Positions 1-5,908 are shown, counted from the first letter of the stretch. The stretch: 8,287 nt of DNA from Aquimarina sp. (GCA_020628975.1 JAHDEF010000053.1:1-8287); one strand, 5' to 3'. The notes: a model not told the origin generated them from the sequence alone. Made by a program: numbers and translations.

Positions 1-439
1 GTTTTCTGGAGGCTCAGCAGGATCTACTTCTGGAGGAATAAAAATCGTACGTCATATTATAACTATCAAAAATGGTTTTTTAGAATTTAGAAGATCATTA
101 CACCCCAACGCTATTTTACCAGTGCGCTATAATACGAAAGCGGTAAATAAAGAAATTGTATACACTATTTTAGGATTTTTCATTTTATATTTTCTTTCCT
201 TTATAATAGGGGCTTTGGTTTTGGCAATGCTAGGTCTTGATTTTGAATCAGCCATTGGTGGGGCAGCAACTTCTTTAGGGAATGTAGGGCCTGCATTTGG
301 GCAATTGAGTCCGGTAAATAATTTTAATTCTTTGCCTGATTTAGCTAAATGGTGGTGTTCATTTTTAATGTTAATTGGTCGTTTAGAGTTGTTTACAGTA
401 TTGATTTTACTAACTCCTTTTTTCTGGAGGAAACGTTAA
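1..439 (+). CDS. trkH: TrkH family potassium uptake protein, C-terminal part (5' end outside window)
   Basis: This is the membrane-embedded, potassium-conducting subunit of a Trk/Ktr-type uptake system, normally gated by a cytoplasmic TrkA/KtrA nucleotide-binding subunit not seen here. The reading frame is open from base 2 to the TAA at 437-439, giving about 145 residues; the true start lies upstream, and the ATG-like or GTG codons inside (GTG at 122) are internal. Visible family marks are GGSAGSTSGGIKIVR at the left edge, then LHPNAILPVRYN, then the last pore loop TSLGNVGPAFG, whose G-N-V-G is the position of the selectivity filter. Hydrophobic stretches lie around IVYTILGFFILYFLSFIIG, before the pore loop, and WWCSFLMLIGRLELFTVLIL after it. 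The end PFFWRKR is a usual TrkH terminus, so the 3' end looks intact. The family call is firm; the Trk versus Ktr subtype is not resolved from the C-terminus alone. Confidence 0.93.
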   Translation, partial: FSGGSAGSTSGGIKIVRHIITIKNGFLEFRRSLHPNAILPVRYNTKAVNKEIVYTILGFFILYFLSFIIGALVLAMLGLDFESAIGGAATSLGNVGPAFGQLSPVNNFNSLPDLAKWWCSFLMLIGRLELFTVLILLTPFFWRKR

Positions 440-458
440 AGTTTCTAAAAAAGAAAAC

Positions 459-476
459 AGACAAAGACTTTTGTCT
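459..476. promoter_or_regulatory. Inverted repeat, putative operator of the Xre-RES operon
   Basis: The sequence AGACAAA-GACT-TTTGTCT is a perfect 7-bp inverted repeat with a 4-bp spacer. It sits directly upstream of the predicted -7 element (477-484) and 28 bp before the antitoxin start codon. Xre-type antitoxins of RES modules are known to repress their own promoters by binding inverted repeats, so an operator is the natural reading. A second, weaker inverted repeat, ATTTG-TAGT-CAAAT, follows at 480-493. The first repeat could instead be a weak trkH terminator, but its stem is AT-rich and no long T-run follows. Confidence 0.5.
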
Positions 477-484
477 TAAATTTG
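477..484 (+). promoter_or_regulatory. Predicted -7 promoter element of the Xre-RES operon
   Basis: TAAATTTG matches the Bacteroidota -7 consensus TAnnTTTG. It lies 20 bp before the antitoxin ATG at 505, which would give a very short leader. I see no good -33 TTTG at the usual distance, so this rests on the -7 box and its position between two inverted repeats. Confidence 0.45.
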
Positions 485-504
485 TAGTCAAATGACCTTT
501 ATCT

Positions 505-975
505 ATGAAAAAGTCGAAACCCTACACTACCGGATCTTTAGAAAGTAATTTAGCTATACAAGTCTCCGAGCCAGCTTTAGCTTACGATAGTTTCTTTGAT
601 AATAAAATGCTTGTTATACATTCTATAAGAGAAGGTTTTACCTACGATGCATTTCAGCAAGTAAAGCAAGTCACTCCTTTTTCTGATAGCGATTGGGCCG
701 ATTACCTTAATTTATCATTGAAAACACTACAAAGGCATAAAAAAGAGGAAGATTTTCGTTTTAAGCCCATTCATACCGAAAAAATTATTGAACTCGCCGA
801 AGTAACTCAAATGGGTAACCGAGTTTTTGAAGATACACAGCTTTTTTACCAATGGTTGCAGTTACCTTCTATGGCGTTAGGTAACATGAAACCCGCTGAA
901 CTTTTAAAGGATTCTTACGGGAAAGAAATGGTTATCGCCGAACTAAATCGAATTCAGTACGGAATATTCGCTTAG
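505..975 (+). CDS. Xre/MbcA/ParS-family antitoxin of a RES toxin-antitoxin module (DUF2384)
   Basis: This 156-residue protein is the predicted antitoxin: it should bind and neutralise the RES toxin encoded immediately downstream and repress the operon. Residues about 41-82 form an Xre-like helix-turn-helix region (IREGFTYDAF through SLKTLQRHKKE). The C-terminal part, about residues 100-156, fits the MbcA/ParS/Xre toxin-binding domain, with W117, the run ALGNMKPAELL and the typical end VIAELNRIQYGIFA. In known complexes this C-terminal tail inserts into the toxin active site. The start at 505 gives the usual family length (about 150), and no closer upstream in-frame start is needed. The stop TAG abuts the toxin ATG with no gap, which implies co-transcription and probable translational coupling. 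No ribosome-binding site is obvious, as is common in this phylum. Confidence 0.92.
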   Translation: MKKSKPYTTGSLESNLAIQVSEPALAYDSFFDNKMLVIHSIREGFTYDAFQQVKQVTPFSDSDWADYLNLSLKTLQRHKKEEDFRFKPIHTEKIIELAEVTQMGNRVFEDTQLFYQWLQLPSMALGNMKPAELLKDSYGKEMVIAELNRIQYGIFA

Positions 976-1437
976 ATGGAAGTTTTTAGATTATCTAAAA
1001 GGGTGTATGCAAATAAATTGAGTGGTGTAGGTGCTGCAATGTTTGGAAATCGTTGGAATTCAAAAGGAATCGAAATGGTATATACTTCTGAGAGTAGAGC
1101 CTTGGCTATGGCAGAAGTTATCGTTCACTTGCCTTTATTTTTATTACCTAAAGATTATGTGCTTATACGAATACATATTCCAGATAATTTAGCATTTAAA
1201 ACTGTGTTATCTAGTGATATAGATGATGTTTGGAATAGATATCCACATTCGGTAATAACTCAGCAAATTGGTGACCAATTTATAAAAGACAAAGAATTTG
1301 CTGTGTTAAAAGTTCCTTCAGCAGTAGTTAAGGGTGATCATAACTATTTACTGAATCCTTATCATAAGTCTTTTAACCGTATAACCATTAAAGAGGTTAC
1401 TGATTTTCGCTTTGATAGCAGGCTTTTTAAATCTTAA
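976..1437 (+). CDS. RES-domain toxin (NAD+-degrading)
   Basis: This 153-residue protein is a complete RES-family toxin. Studied members (RES of Xre-RES, MbcT of MbcTA) destroy cellular NAD+ and cause growth arrest unless held by the antitoxin. Motifs along the sequence are FRLSKRVYA near the N-terminus, then LSGVGAAMFGNRWNSKG (R26, which fits the conserved arginine), MVYTSES (Y36), ALAMAEVIVHL (E47), and near the C-terminus VPSAVVKGDHNYLLNPYH (S115, N123, N127). These are the conserved Arg, Tyr, Glu, Ser and Asn positions of the family, so the active site looks intact. The gene starts directly after the antitoxin stop (TAG-ATG). Its stop overlaps the stop of the convergent ndpA-like gene. I see no frameshift or truncation. 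Confidence 0.93.
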   Translation: MEVFRLSKRVYANKLSGVGAAMFGNRWNSKGIEMVYTSESRALAMAEVIVHLPLFLLPKDYVLIRIHIPDNLAFKTVLSSDIDDVWNRYPHSVITQQIGDQFIKDKEFAVLKVPSAVVKGDHNYLLNPYHKSFNRITIKEVTDFRFDSRLFKS

Positions 1438-2492
1438 TCTTTTTGTTCTTTATTGAAGTAAACAAGGTAGTAGTACATTTGTTTTTCTTCATCCCAACCT
1501 TTTTCAACAAATTTTTCAGCAGATTCAGGATTCACAAAATCCATTTTTATTTGAACATTGGTATCTAAATTAATAACATTCTTGATTTTTTTCCTAGCAG
1601 CAGTTACAGCAGTATTTGCAATAGGAAATTCAGTCAAATCTTCGATTTGATATTTAGGTGCTTTCTCTACCTTGTAATGTTTAAATTCAGGTATAAGTTC
1701 AGGATTTTCGATGACATCATTTAAAAAATTGGTCTCCTCGAAAGTGTCGTTTTTCGCAAAGTGATTTACTGCTCGATTCATAAACATGACTTCTTCCTTT
1801 TTATCTTCGGCAGGAAGAATAACATCCTTAGCAAAATCTTGACAGAATTTGATGTATTTTTTAGTGTGAAAATTACTATCAGCAAATGGCGAAACTCCTA
1901 AAAAATGCTCTAACCAATATTTGGTATCGTACTTGTTTGAATCGACAGTCAGTAATTTAAAACCTTCTTCTTTTTCTACATTAAAAACAATACAGCCTTT
2001 ATCTAATTTATTTAACGAAACACCTTGTTGTAGTAATAATTCTAGGTCTTCACTGTTTTCAGCAAACTGTAAAAAGTCGTGCTTAAGTTCCGATTTAAAA
2101 ATACCAACAGCAGATACTTTTTGGTTGTCAAGGGTACAATTCTCTAGATAAGTTATATACAATTCCCCATTTTTGATATGTGGATGTTGAGATTGGTCGT
2201 ATAGAAGATTCCCTATTTTTTTTGATATTTCGTGAGTTAACGAGGGGTCTTCAAAAATTTGTGATACAAGTTGATATAGTGGGTTGTATTCTAGGTCAGC
2301 CTCATGAATAAATTGATAATAGTTTTCTTCTTTCTCTCTAAAAGGTTTAAAGAAATACTCTTTTAATAAAGCATTTAGTTCGTCGTCTAATTGATAAGGG
2401 GTATTAGACAAAAAAACAGTTTCATTTCTGCTTTTATTTCCTATTCTATGAACAGATAAAGATTCAATTTGAGTACTATATAAGTTTACCAT
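1434..2492 (-). CDS. Nucleoid-associated protein, NdpA/YejK family
   Basis: This 352-residue soluble protein fits the 37-kDa nucleoid-associated family (E. coli YejK/NdpA is of similar length, about 335). The N-terminal run IESLSVHRIGNKSRNE (residues about 9-24) is the typical family opening in Bacteroidota. The middle holds ELYITYLENCTLDNQKVSAVGIFKSE (about 110-135), and YWLEHFLGVSPFADSNFHTKKY (about 192-213) is another recognisable block. A conserved C-terminal part contains NLDTNVQIKMDF and ends with MYYYLVYFNKEQKD. No signal peptide or membrane segment is seen. The biochemical role is not well defined beyond association with the nucleoid. The start at 2492 fits family length, and no TAnnTTTG motif is visible just upstream. 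It may be read from the pRiA4-like gene's promoter through the 113-bp repeat-containing gap. Confidence 0.85.
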   Translation of the reverse strand: MVNLYSTQIESLSVHRIGNKSRNETVFLSNTPYQLDDELNALLKEYFFKPFREKEENYYQFIHEADLEYNPLYQLVSQIFEDPSLTHEISKKIGNLLYDQSQHPHIKNGELYITYLENCTLDNQKVSAVGIFKSELKHDFLQFAENSEDLELLLQQGVSLNKLDKGCIVFNVEKEEGFKLLTVDSNKYDTKYWLEHFLGVSPFADSNFHTKKYIKFCQDFAKDVILPAEDKKEEVMFMNRAVNHFAKNDTFEETNFLNDVIENPELIPEFKHYKVEKAPKYQIEDLTEFPIANTAVTAARKKIKNVINLDTNVQIKMDFVNPESAEKFVEKGWDEEKQMYYYLVYFNKEQKD

Positions 2493-2496
2493 TTGT

Positions 2497-2603
2497 TTAG
2501 CTGTTAGCCTTTAGCTATTGGCCTTTGGCAATAACTATTAAAATTTATAAAGATATTATGCTAATAGCCAATTGCTAATAGCCAATTGTTGCGACAATGT
2601 CGC
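2497..2603. repeat. Intergenic cluster of short direct and inverted repeats
   Basis: The gap between the two - strand genes is almost wholly built of variants of TTAGC/TTGGC. A 14-bp unit GCTAATAGCCAATT occurs twice in perfect tandem (2560-2573 and 2574-2587). On the left, GCTATTGGC (2514-2522) can pair, with one G-U wobble, to GCTAATAGC of the right units. A GC-rich palindrome GCGACA-A-TGTCGC (2591-2603) abuts the stop of the pRiA4-like gene. No coding potential is seen. It could be a REP-like dispersed element, an RNA-processing or termination structure, or both. Confidence 0.7.
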
Positions 2604-2605
2604 TA

Positions 2606-3127
2606 TTAATTCCAATGTTCATCAAAGCCCATGTCATTGTAATCATCGATGTTTAAATCATCCCCGAATTCACTTCCAAATTCATCGTCAAAGCCATCAG
2701 ATTCAGATTCGAAATTACGTTCAGGAGCACTTTCAGGTAATTCGCCATGTGCATACATCAGGTTTGGGTAATCGACAGTTCCTTCAGGAGCTGCAATGTC
2801 AGCCAACTCTACCATAAACGTCCACATACTTAAAAAATCGTAGATGTATAATAATCGAGTTTTATTTTTATCAGCAATATCTTCAAGCAATGTTTCATTC
2901 ATTAGGCGTACAGGGCTATTGCCATCACTCATATCAAATAACGAAATTTCTTCCCCCTGTTCCCATTGTTCATTACTGGTATAGAAAGAAGCCATTTCAG
3001 TTCCGTCAAATCCAAAAGATTGGGTGATACAGTTGTGAAATTCTTCTAGGGTACTGTTTTGCTTGATTTCTATGTCGCGGAAAACATCTTCTTCCGTATC
3101 TAAAATAACTCGAAATCGATAAATCAT
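2606..3127 (-). CDS. Plasmid pRiA4b ORF-3-like family protein with acidic C-terminal tail
   Basis: This 173-residue protein resembles the pRiA4 ORF-3-like family, also labelled IS1096 passenger TnpR-like in databases; that label is historical and no transposase is nearby. The domain covers about residues 1-128: YRFRVILDTEEDVFRDIEI, a helix with TLEEFHNCITQSFGFD, then MASFYTSNEQW, DKNKTRLLYIYDFLSMWTFMVEL, and a short PNLMYAHGELP. The tail from about 136 to 173 is strongly acidic, with 15 Asp/Glu in 38 residues and only one Lys/Arg (R137). The function of the family is not established. A TAnnTTTG motif 24 bp upstream suggests its own promoter, and the ndpA-like gene follows in the same direction after the repeat cluster. 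Confidence 0.8.
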   Translation of the reverse strand: MIYRFRVILDTEEDVFRDIEIKQNSTLEEFHNCITQSFGFDGTEMASFYTSNEQWEQGEEISLFDMSDGNSPVRLMNETLLEDIADKNKTRLLYIYDFLSMWTFMVELADIAAPEGTVDYPNLMYAHGELPESAPERNFESESDGFDDEFGSEFGDDLNIDDYNDMGFDEHWN

Positions 3128-3150
3128 GGCTAAGTAATTTAGTGGTGTAC

Positions 3151-3158
3151 AAAGATAA
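3151..3158 (-). promoter_or_regulatory. Predicted -7 promoter element for the pRiA4-like gene
   Basis: On the - strand this reads TATCTTTG, matching TAnnTTTG, 24 bp upstream of the start codon at 3127. No clear -33 TTTG is seen at the expected distance. Transcription from here could also cover the downstream ndpA-like gene. Confidence 0.5.
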
Positions 3159-3180
3159 TAAAAGGCAATATGCAGAAGGC

Positions 3181-3198
3181 TAAAAAGCGTTAGCTTTT
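3181..3198 (-). terminator. Weak intrinsic terminator after the heme A synthase gene
   Basis: Read on the - strand, AAAAGC-TAAC-GCTTTTTA forms a 6-bp stem with a 4-nt loop, and the 3' arm runs into a T-stretch. It lies about 25 bp past the ctaA stop codon and before the predicted promoter of the next gene. The stem has only two G-C pairs, so efficiency is doubtful. Confidence 0.4.
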
Positions 3199-3222
3199 AT
3201 AAATTTGTTGTAGTATTTTAAT

Positions 3223-4263
3223 TTATGTTTTCTTAAAACTAAGGTTTACAGCATTTCTTTTGGAAAGCATTAGGACAGCATAAAATTGAACACCGAATAG
3301 TAAACTGCCTAACAATAAATGAATGGGTTGTGATAAAAACGGGAAATCGAAATAATATAATATGATACCCGTTAAAATTTCTAACCCTAATAAAATAGCT
3401 ACCCATTTAAGAATTCCTAATTTATCAAACACCTCTTTAAATTTATATAGCCAAAAGACGTTAGCTAATAGAATTAGGATAGAAAAAGATCGGTGGATGT
3501 AAAAGATAATAGGTGGGTTAGCAAGCCAATCTTTTTGCGTTCTGTAATCGAAATGTGCCATTTGTTCATCAACATATTGGCGAACTTGTGTGCCAATTGT
3601 TACTTGAATTAACGTAAGTAAAATTACGCCTAAGCCAATGTTAAATAGTTTGGTATCACTTAATGCTCCTTTTTTATGGTTTTCAAGACTTTTCAATCCC
3701 AAAAGAAAAGCTATTATAAAGAAAACAAAAAGTACATGCAAGGTAATACGAAGGGGTTGTAGGTTAGTGTCAACTACTATTTTTCCTAGCCAAGCCTCAA
3801 AGCCCACGCTAAATAAAGTGGCTACAGAAAGTATTAAAAAGCTTTTATTTTCTTTAAATAAAAAAAGACTGCAAAACACTAAAATAAGAATGGGGATTCC
3901 GAAAAGTACTGTTGCTAGTCGGTTAATATATTCTACCCAAGTGTGAACGGGATTGAAAGTCGCGTAATCGTGTTTGGTATAGGTTTCCCAGTTACTTTTA
4001 TTGTATACTAAATCGGTTCTAAAATCATCTTTGACTACGCGTAAGGCTTCTTTCCTTATAATTACTTGCCCTTTTTTGTATTCATGATTCGGTTTCCATT
4101 GCAATTGAGTTGCTTCGGTGGGGGGTATCATGTATCCAAAGCACTTGGGCCAATCGGGACATCCCATACCAGAGCCTGTCATACGAACCACAGCACCAGC
4201 GATAATTACGATGTAAACAAGTATTATGGAAAGATTTAATGATAGTCTAAATAGTTTTTTCAC
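3223..4263 (-). CDS. ctaA: Heme A synthase (COX15/CtaA family)
   Basis: This integral membrane enzyme oxidises the C8 methyl of heme O to a formyl group, making heme A for aa3-type cytochrome oxidases. The 346-residue protein starts MKKLFRLSLN followed by a membrane segment (about 9-27). It then has VRMTGSGMGCPDWPKCFGY, with the C35/C41 pair expected on the outer face. Four conserved histidines, presumed heme ligands, are present: H107 in NPVHTWVEYINRL (with E111), H176 in RITLHVLFV, H257 in IFYIHRSFS and H315 in SQPIHLLLG. About eight hydrophobic segments can be counted. The loop between TM1 and TM2 (about 43-105) is long, which I believe is usual for Bacteroidota versions. No heme O synthase or oxidase gene is in the window. 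A candidate promoter overlaps the end of the upstream cca gene. Confidence 0.94.
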   Translation of the reverse strand: MKKLFRLSLNLSIILVYIVIIAGAVVRMTGSGMGCPDWPKCFGYMIPPTEATQLQWKPNHEYKKGQVIIRKEALRVVKDDFRTDLVYNKSNWETYTKHDYATFNPVHTWVEYINRLATVLFGIPILILVFCSLFLFKENKSFLILSVATLFSVGFEAWLGKIVVDTNLQPLRITLHVLFVFFIIAFLLGLKSLENHKKGALSDTKLFNIGLGVILLTLIQVTIGTQVRQYVDEQMAHFDYRTQKDWLANPPIIFYIHRSFSILILLANVFWLYKFKEVFDKLGILKWVAILLGLEILTGIILYYFDFPFLSQPIHLLLGSLLFGVQFYAVLMLSKRNAVNLSFKKT

Positions 4264-4272
4264 GTTAAATAC

Positions 4273-4288
4273 TTGAATTGAAATTCAA
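4273..4288. repeat. Perfect 7-bp-arm inverted repeat just upstream of ctaA
   Basis: TTGAATT-GA-AATTCAA lies 9 bp before the ctaA start codon (4263, - strand). It could be a regulator-binding site or a leader hairpin that covers the translation start region. It is AT-rich, so chance is possible, but 7 perfect bases per arm directly before a start codon deserve recording. Confidence 0.4.
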
Positions 4289-4308
4289 CTTCTTAATTGT
4301 AATAAACC

Positions 4309-4370
4309 CTGAACTATAGTCGAAGGTTTTGGTTACTTATGTATCAGGCTTCGGCTACGCTTAGCCTTCG
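4309..4370. repeat. Two opposed, degenerate CTTCG-type palindromic repeats
   Basis: A - strand copy reads CTTCGACTATAGTTCAG (4325-4309) and a + strand copy reads CTTCGGCTACGCTTAGC (4349-4365). Both resemble the CTTCGACTACGCTCAG-like intergenic repeat common in flavobacterial genomes (from memory). The right copy contains a hairpin, GGCTA-CGCT-TAGCC (4353-4366), and CGAAGG (4321-4326) can pair with CCTTCG (4365-4370). The block fills most of the 118-bp cca-ctaA gap and may act as a terminator or leader structure. Confidence 0.55.
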
Positions 4371-4376
4371 TTCTTG

Positions 4377-4384
4377 CAAATTTA
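4377..4384 (-). promoter_or_regulatory. Predicted -7 promoter element for ctaA, overlapping the cca stop
   Basis: The - strand reads TAAATTTG followed by C, matching the TAnnTTTG(C) pattern seen before two other genes here. The TAA of the motif is also the cca stop codon. It would place ctaA transcription start about 105-110 bp before its ATG, with both palindromic repeats in the leader. No -33 box is evident. Confidence 0.4.
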
Positions 4385-5806
4385 CGTTACCTGCTTTAAT
4401 CCTAATGCATGACCTTTTGTTAACATATAGTCAAAAGCAGGTTGAAACTCATTTGGAATTTCACCTTCCAAAATAGCTTCTTTAATAGCATCTTTGATCA
4501 TACCAATTTCTTTGCAAGGCTTTAGGTCAAAAGTTTTCATAATTAACTCGCCACTAACGGGTGGTTGAAAATTACGAACGTGATCACGAGCTTCGACATC
4601 AATAATTTTTTGACGAACAATTTTAAAATTATTGTGGTACTTCTTGAAGCGCTTAGGATTTTTTGTGGTGATATCGGCTTCGCAAAGCATCATTAAATCA
4701 TCAATATAATTACCCGCATCAAAAACGAGTCTTCTAACAGCTGAGTCCGTAACATTCGAGGCGATAACAATAGGTCTTGAACTCATTAATACCATTTTCT
4801 GTACAAACTTCATTTTGTCATTTAAGGGCATTTTTAATCTTTTAAAAAGCTTAAAAACCATTTTTGATCCCACAAATTCGTGGCCATGAAAAGTCCACCC
4901 TACTTTTTTGCTGAATTTTTTTGTTGGAGCCTTACCGATATCATGTAACAAGGCAGCCCATCGTAACCATACATTATCGGTGTGCATAGAAATATTATCA
5001 ACTACTTCTAAAGTGTGATAAAAATTATCTTTGTGACGTTGCCCTTCAACCTCGTCGATACCTTTCAACGCAGTAAGTTCTGGTAAAATAAATTCTAAAA
5101 GACCTGTTTTTTCTAAAAGTAAAAAACCTCTAGAGGGCACAGGTGCTGATAAAATTTTGTTGAGTTCTTCTACAATACGCTCTTTGGTGATAATTTTAAT
5201 ACGCTCCTTGTGTTCGTTTATAGCATCTAGCGATGCTGATTCAATTTTAAAATTTAATTGTGTTGCAAACCGAATGGCGCGCATCATTCGCAATGGATCA
5301 TCGCTGTAAGTAATGCCTGACGCTAAGGGTGTTCTTATAATTTTCTTGTCTAAGTCCTTAAGGCCATTGAAAGGATCTAATAGATCGCCATAAGTTTCAG
5401 TATTAAGAGATAAAGCTAAGGCGTTGATGGTGAAGTCTCGACGGTCTTGATCGTCTTTTAGGCTTCCATTTTCAACTACAGGATTTCTGCTATTTTCGTT
5501 ATAAGATTCTTTTCTAGCCCCAACAAATTCTATTTCAACATCCTTAAAACGCAGCATTGCTGTACCGTATGTTTTAAAAATTTTAACCTTGGGTTTATTG
5601 GGTAATAATTGGGCTACTTTTTCTGCCAATTTGATACCGCTACCAACGGCAACAATATCAATATCTTTAGCCTCACCACGTTTTAATAAAAAATCACGAA
5701 CAAAGCCACCAATCACATAAGTATCTAGTTTTAATTCCGTAGCCGCTTTACGGATGTATTGAAATACAGGATGGCCTATAGCATTTTTGTAATTTGGGTT
5801 TGGCAT
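4382..5806 (-). CDS. cca: CCA tRNA nucleotidyltransferase with HD domain
   Basis: This cytoplasmic enzyme adds or repairs the 3' CCA of tRNAs. The 474-residue protein has the class II nucleotidyltransferase head: GGFVRD (33-38), the metal-binding D48-x-D50 in KDIDIVAVGSG, EIEFVGARKE (91-100), RRDFTINALA (122-131), and D159-D160-P-L-R163 in the position of the nucleotide-recognising [E/D]DxxR motif, followed by MMRAIRFATQLNF. An HD phosphohydrolase-like domain follows, with H254 in YHTLEVVD, H278-D279 in ALLHDIGK and H297/H299 in FHGHE. Poly(A) polymerase is the main alternative, but the length, HD domain and phylum favour the CCA-adding enzyme. The gene is divergent from the ABC exporter and has its own TAnnTTTG motif. 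Confidence 0.93.
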   Translation of the reverse strand: MPNPNYKNAIGHPVFQYIRKAATELKLDTYVIGGFVRDFLLKRGEAKDIDIVAVGSGIKLAEKVAQLLPNKPKVKIFKTYGTAMLRFKDVEIEFVGARKESYNENSRNPVVENGSLKDDQDRRDFTINALALSLNTETYGDLLDPFNGLKDLDKKIIRTPLASGITYSDDPLRMMRAIRFATQLNFKIESASLDAINEHKERIKIITKERIVEELNKILSAPVPSRGFLLLEKTGLLEFILPELTALKGIDEVEGQRHKDNFYHTLEVVDNISMHTDNVWLRWAALLHDIGKAPTKKFSKKVGWTFHGHEFVGSKMVFKLFKRLKMPLNDKMKFVQKMVLMSSRPIVIASNVTDSAVRRLVFDAGNYIDDLMMLCEADITTKNPKRFKKYHNNFKIVRQKIIDVEARDHVRNFQPPVSGELIMKTFDLKPCKEIGMIKDAIKEAILEGEIPNEFQPAFDYMLTKGHALGLKQVT

Positions 5807-5827
5807 GTATCAATAATTAATGGAATG

Positions 5828-5835
5828 CAAAGGTA
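5828..5835 (-). promoter_or_regulatory. Predicted -7 promoter element for cca
   Basis: The - strand reads TACCTTTG followed by C, a match to TAnnTTTG, 22 bp upstream of the cca start codon at 5806. It shares a 142-bp divergent region with the promoter of the ABC exporter. No convincing -33 TTTG is seen. Confidence 0.5.
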
Positions 5836-5900
5836 ATAGATTGTTAGAGTTGGTCATAATATGTAATGTAGATATAAAGTGCCATTTTTAATATAATCGA

Positions 5901-5908
5901 TACTTTTG
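5901..5908 (+). promoter_or_regulatory. Predicted -7 promoter element for the ABC exporter
   Basis: TACTTTTG followed by C matches TAnnTTTG and lies 41 bp before the start codon at 5949. The -33 box is not recognisable at the usual spacing. The position in a divergent intergenic region supports it. Confidence 0.5.

Noticed and set aside
1921..2151. Open + strand frame opposite the ndpA-like gene
   Set aside because: Ser/Thr-rich antisense translation of a gene with recognisable family motifs; no promoter or family features of its own.
2560..2587. Tandem 14-bp units as the start of a CRISPR-like array
   Set aside because: Only two units, with no spacers between them, units far shorter than CRISPR repeats, and no cas genes nearby.
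2572..2817. Open + strand frame opposite the pRiA4-like gene
   Set aside because: Its His- and Cys-rich product is the antisense of the acidic Asp/Glu codon tail; the - strand frame has family similarity.
2606..3127. Reading the pRiA4-like gene as part of an IS1096-type transposon
   Set aside because: The TnpR/IS1096 label is a historical family name. There is no transposase, no terminal inverted repeats and no target duplication around the gene.
3200..3207. TAAATTTG on the + strand as a promoter
   Set aside because: It matches TAnnTTTG, but no + strand gene follows; the region downstream is the antisense of ctaA. Such 6-base matches arise by chance in AT-rich DNA.
3638..3946. Open + strand frame opposite ctaA
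   Set aside because: Antisense shadow of a membrane protein gene with all four histidine ligands on the other strand.
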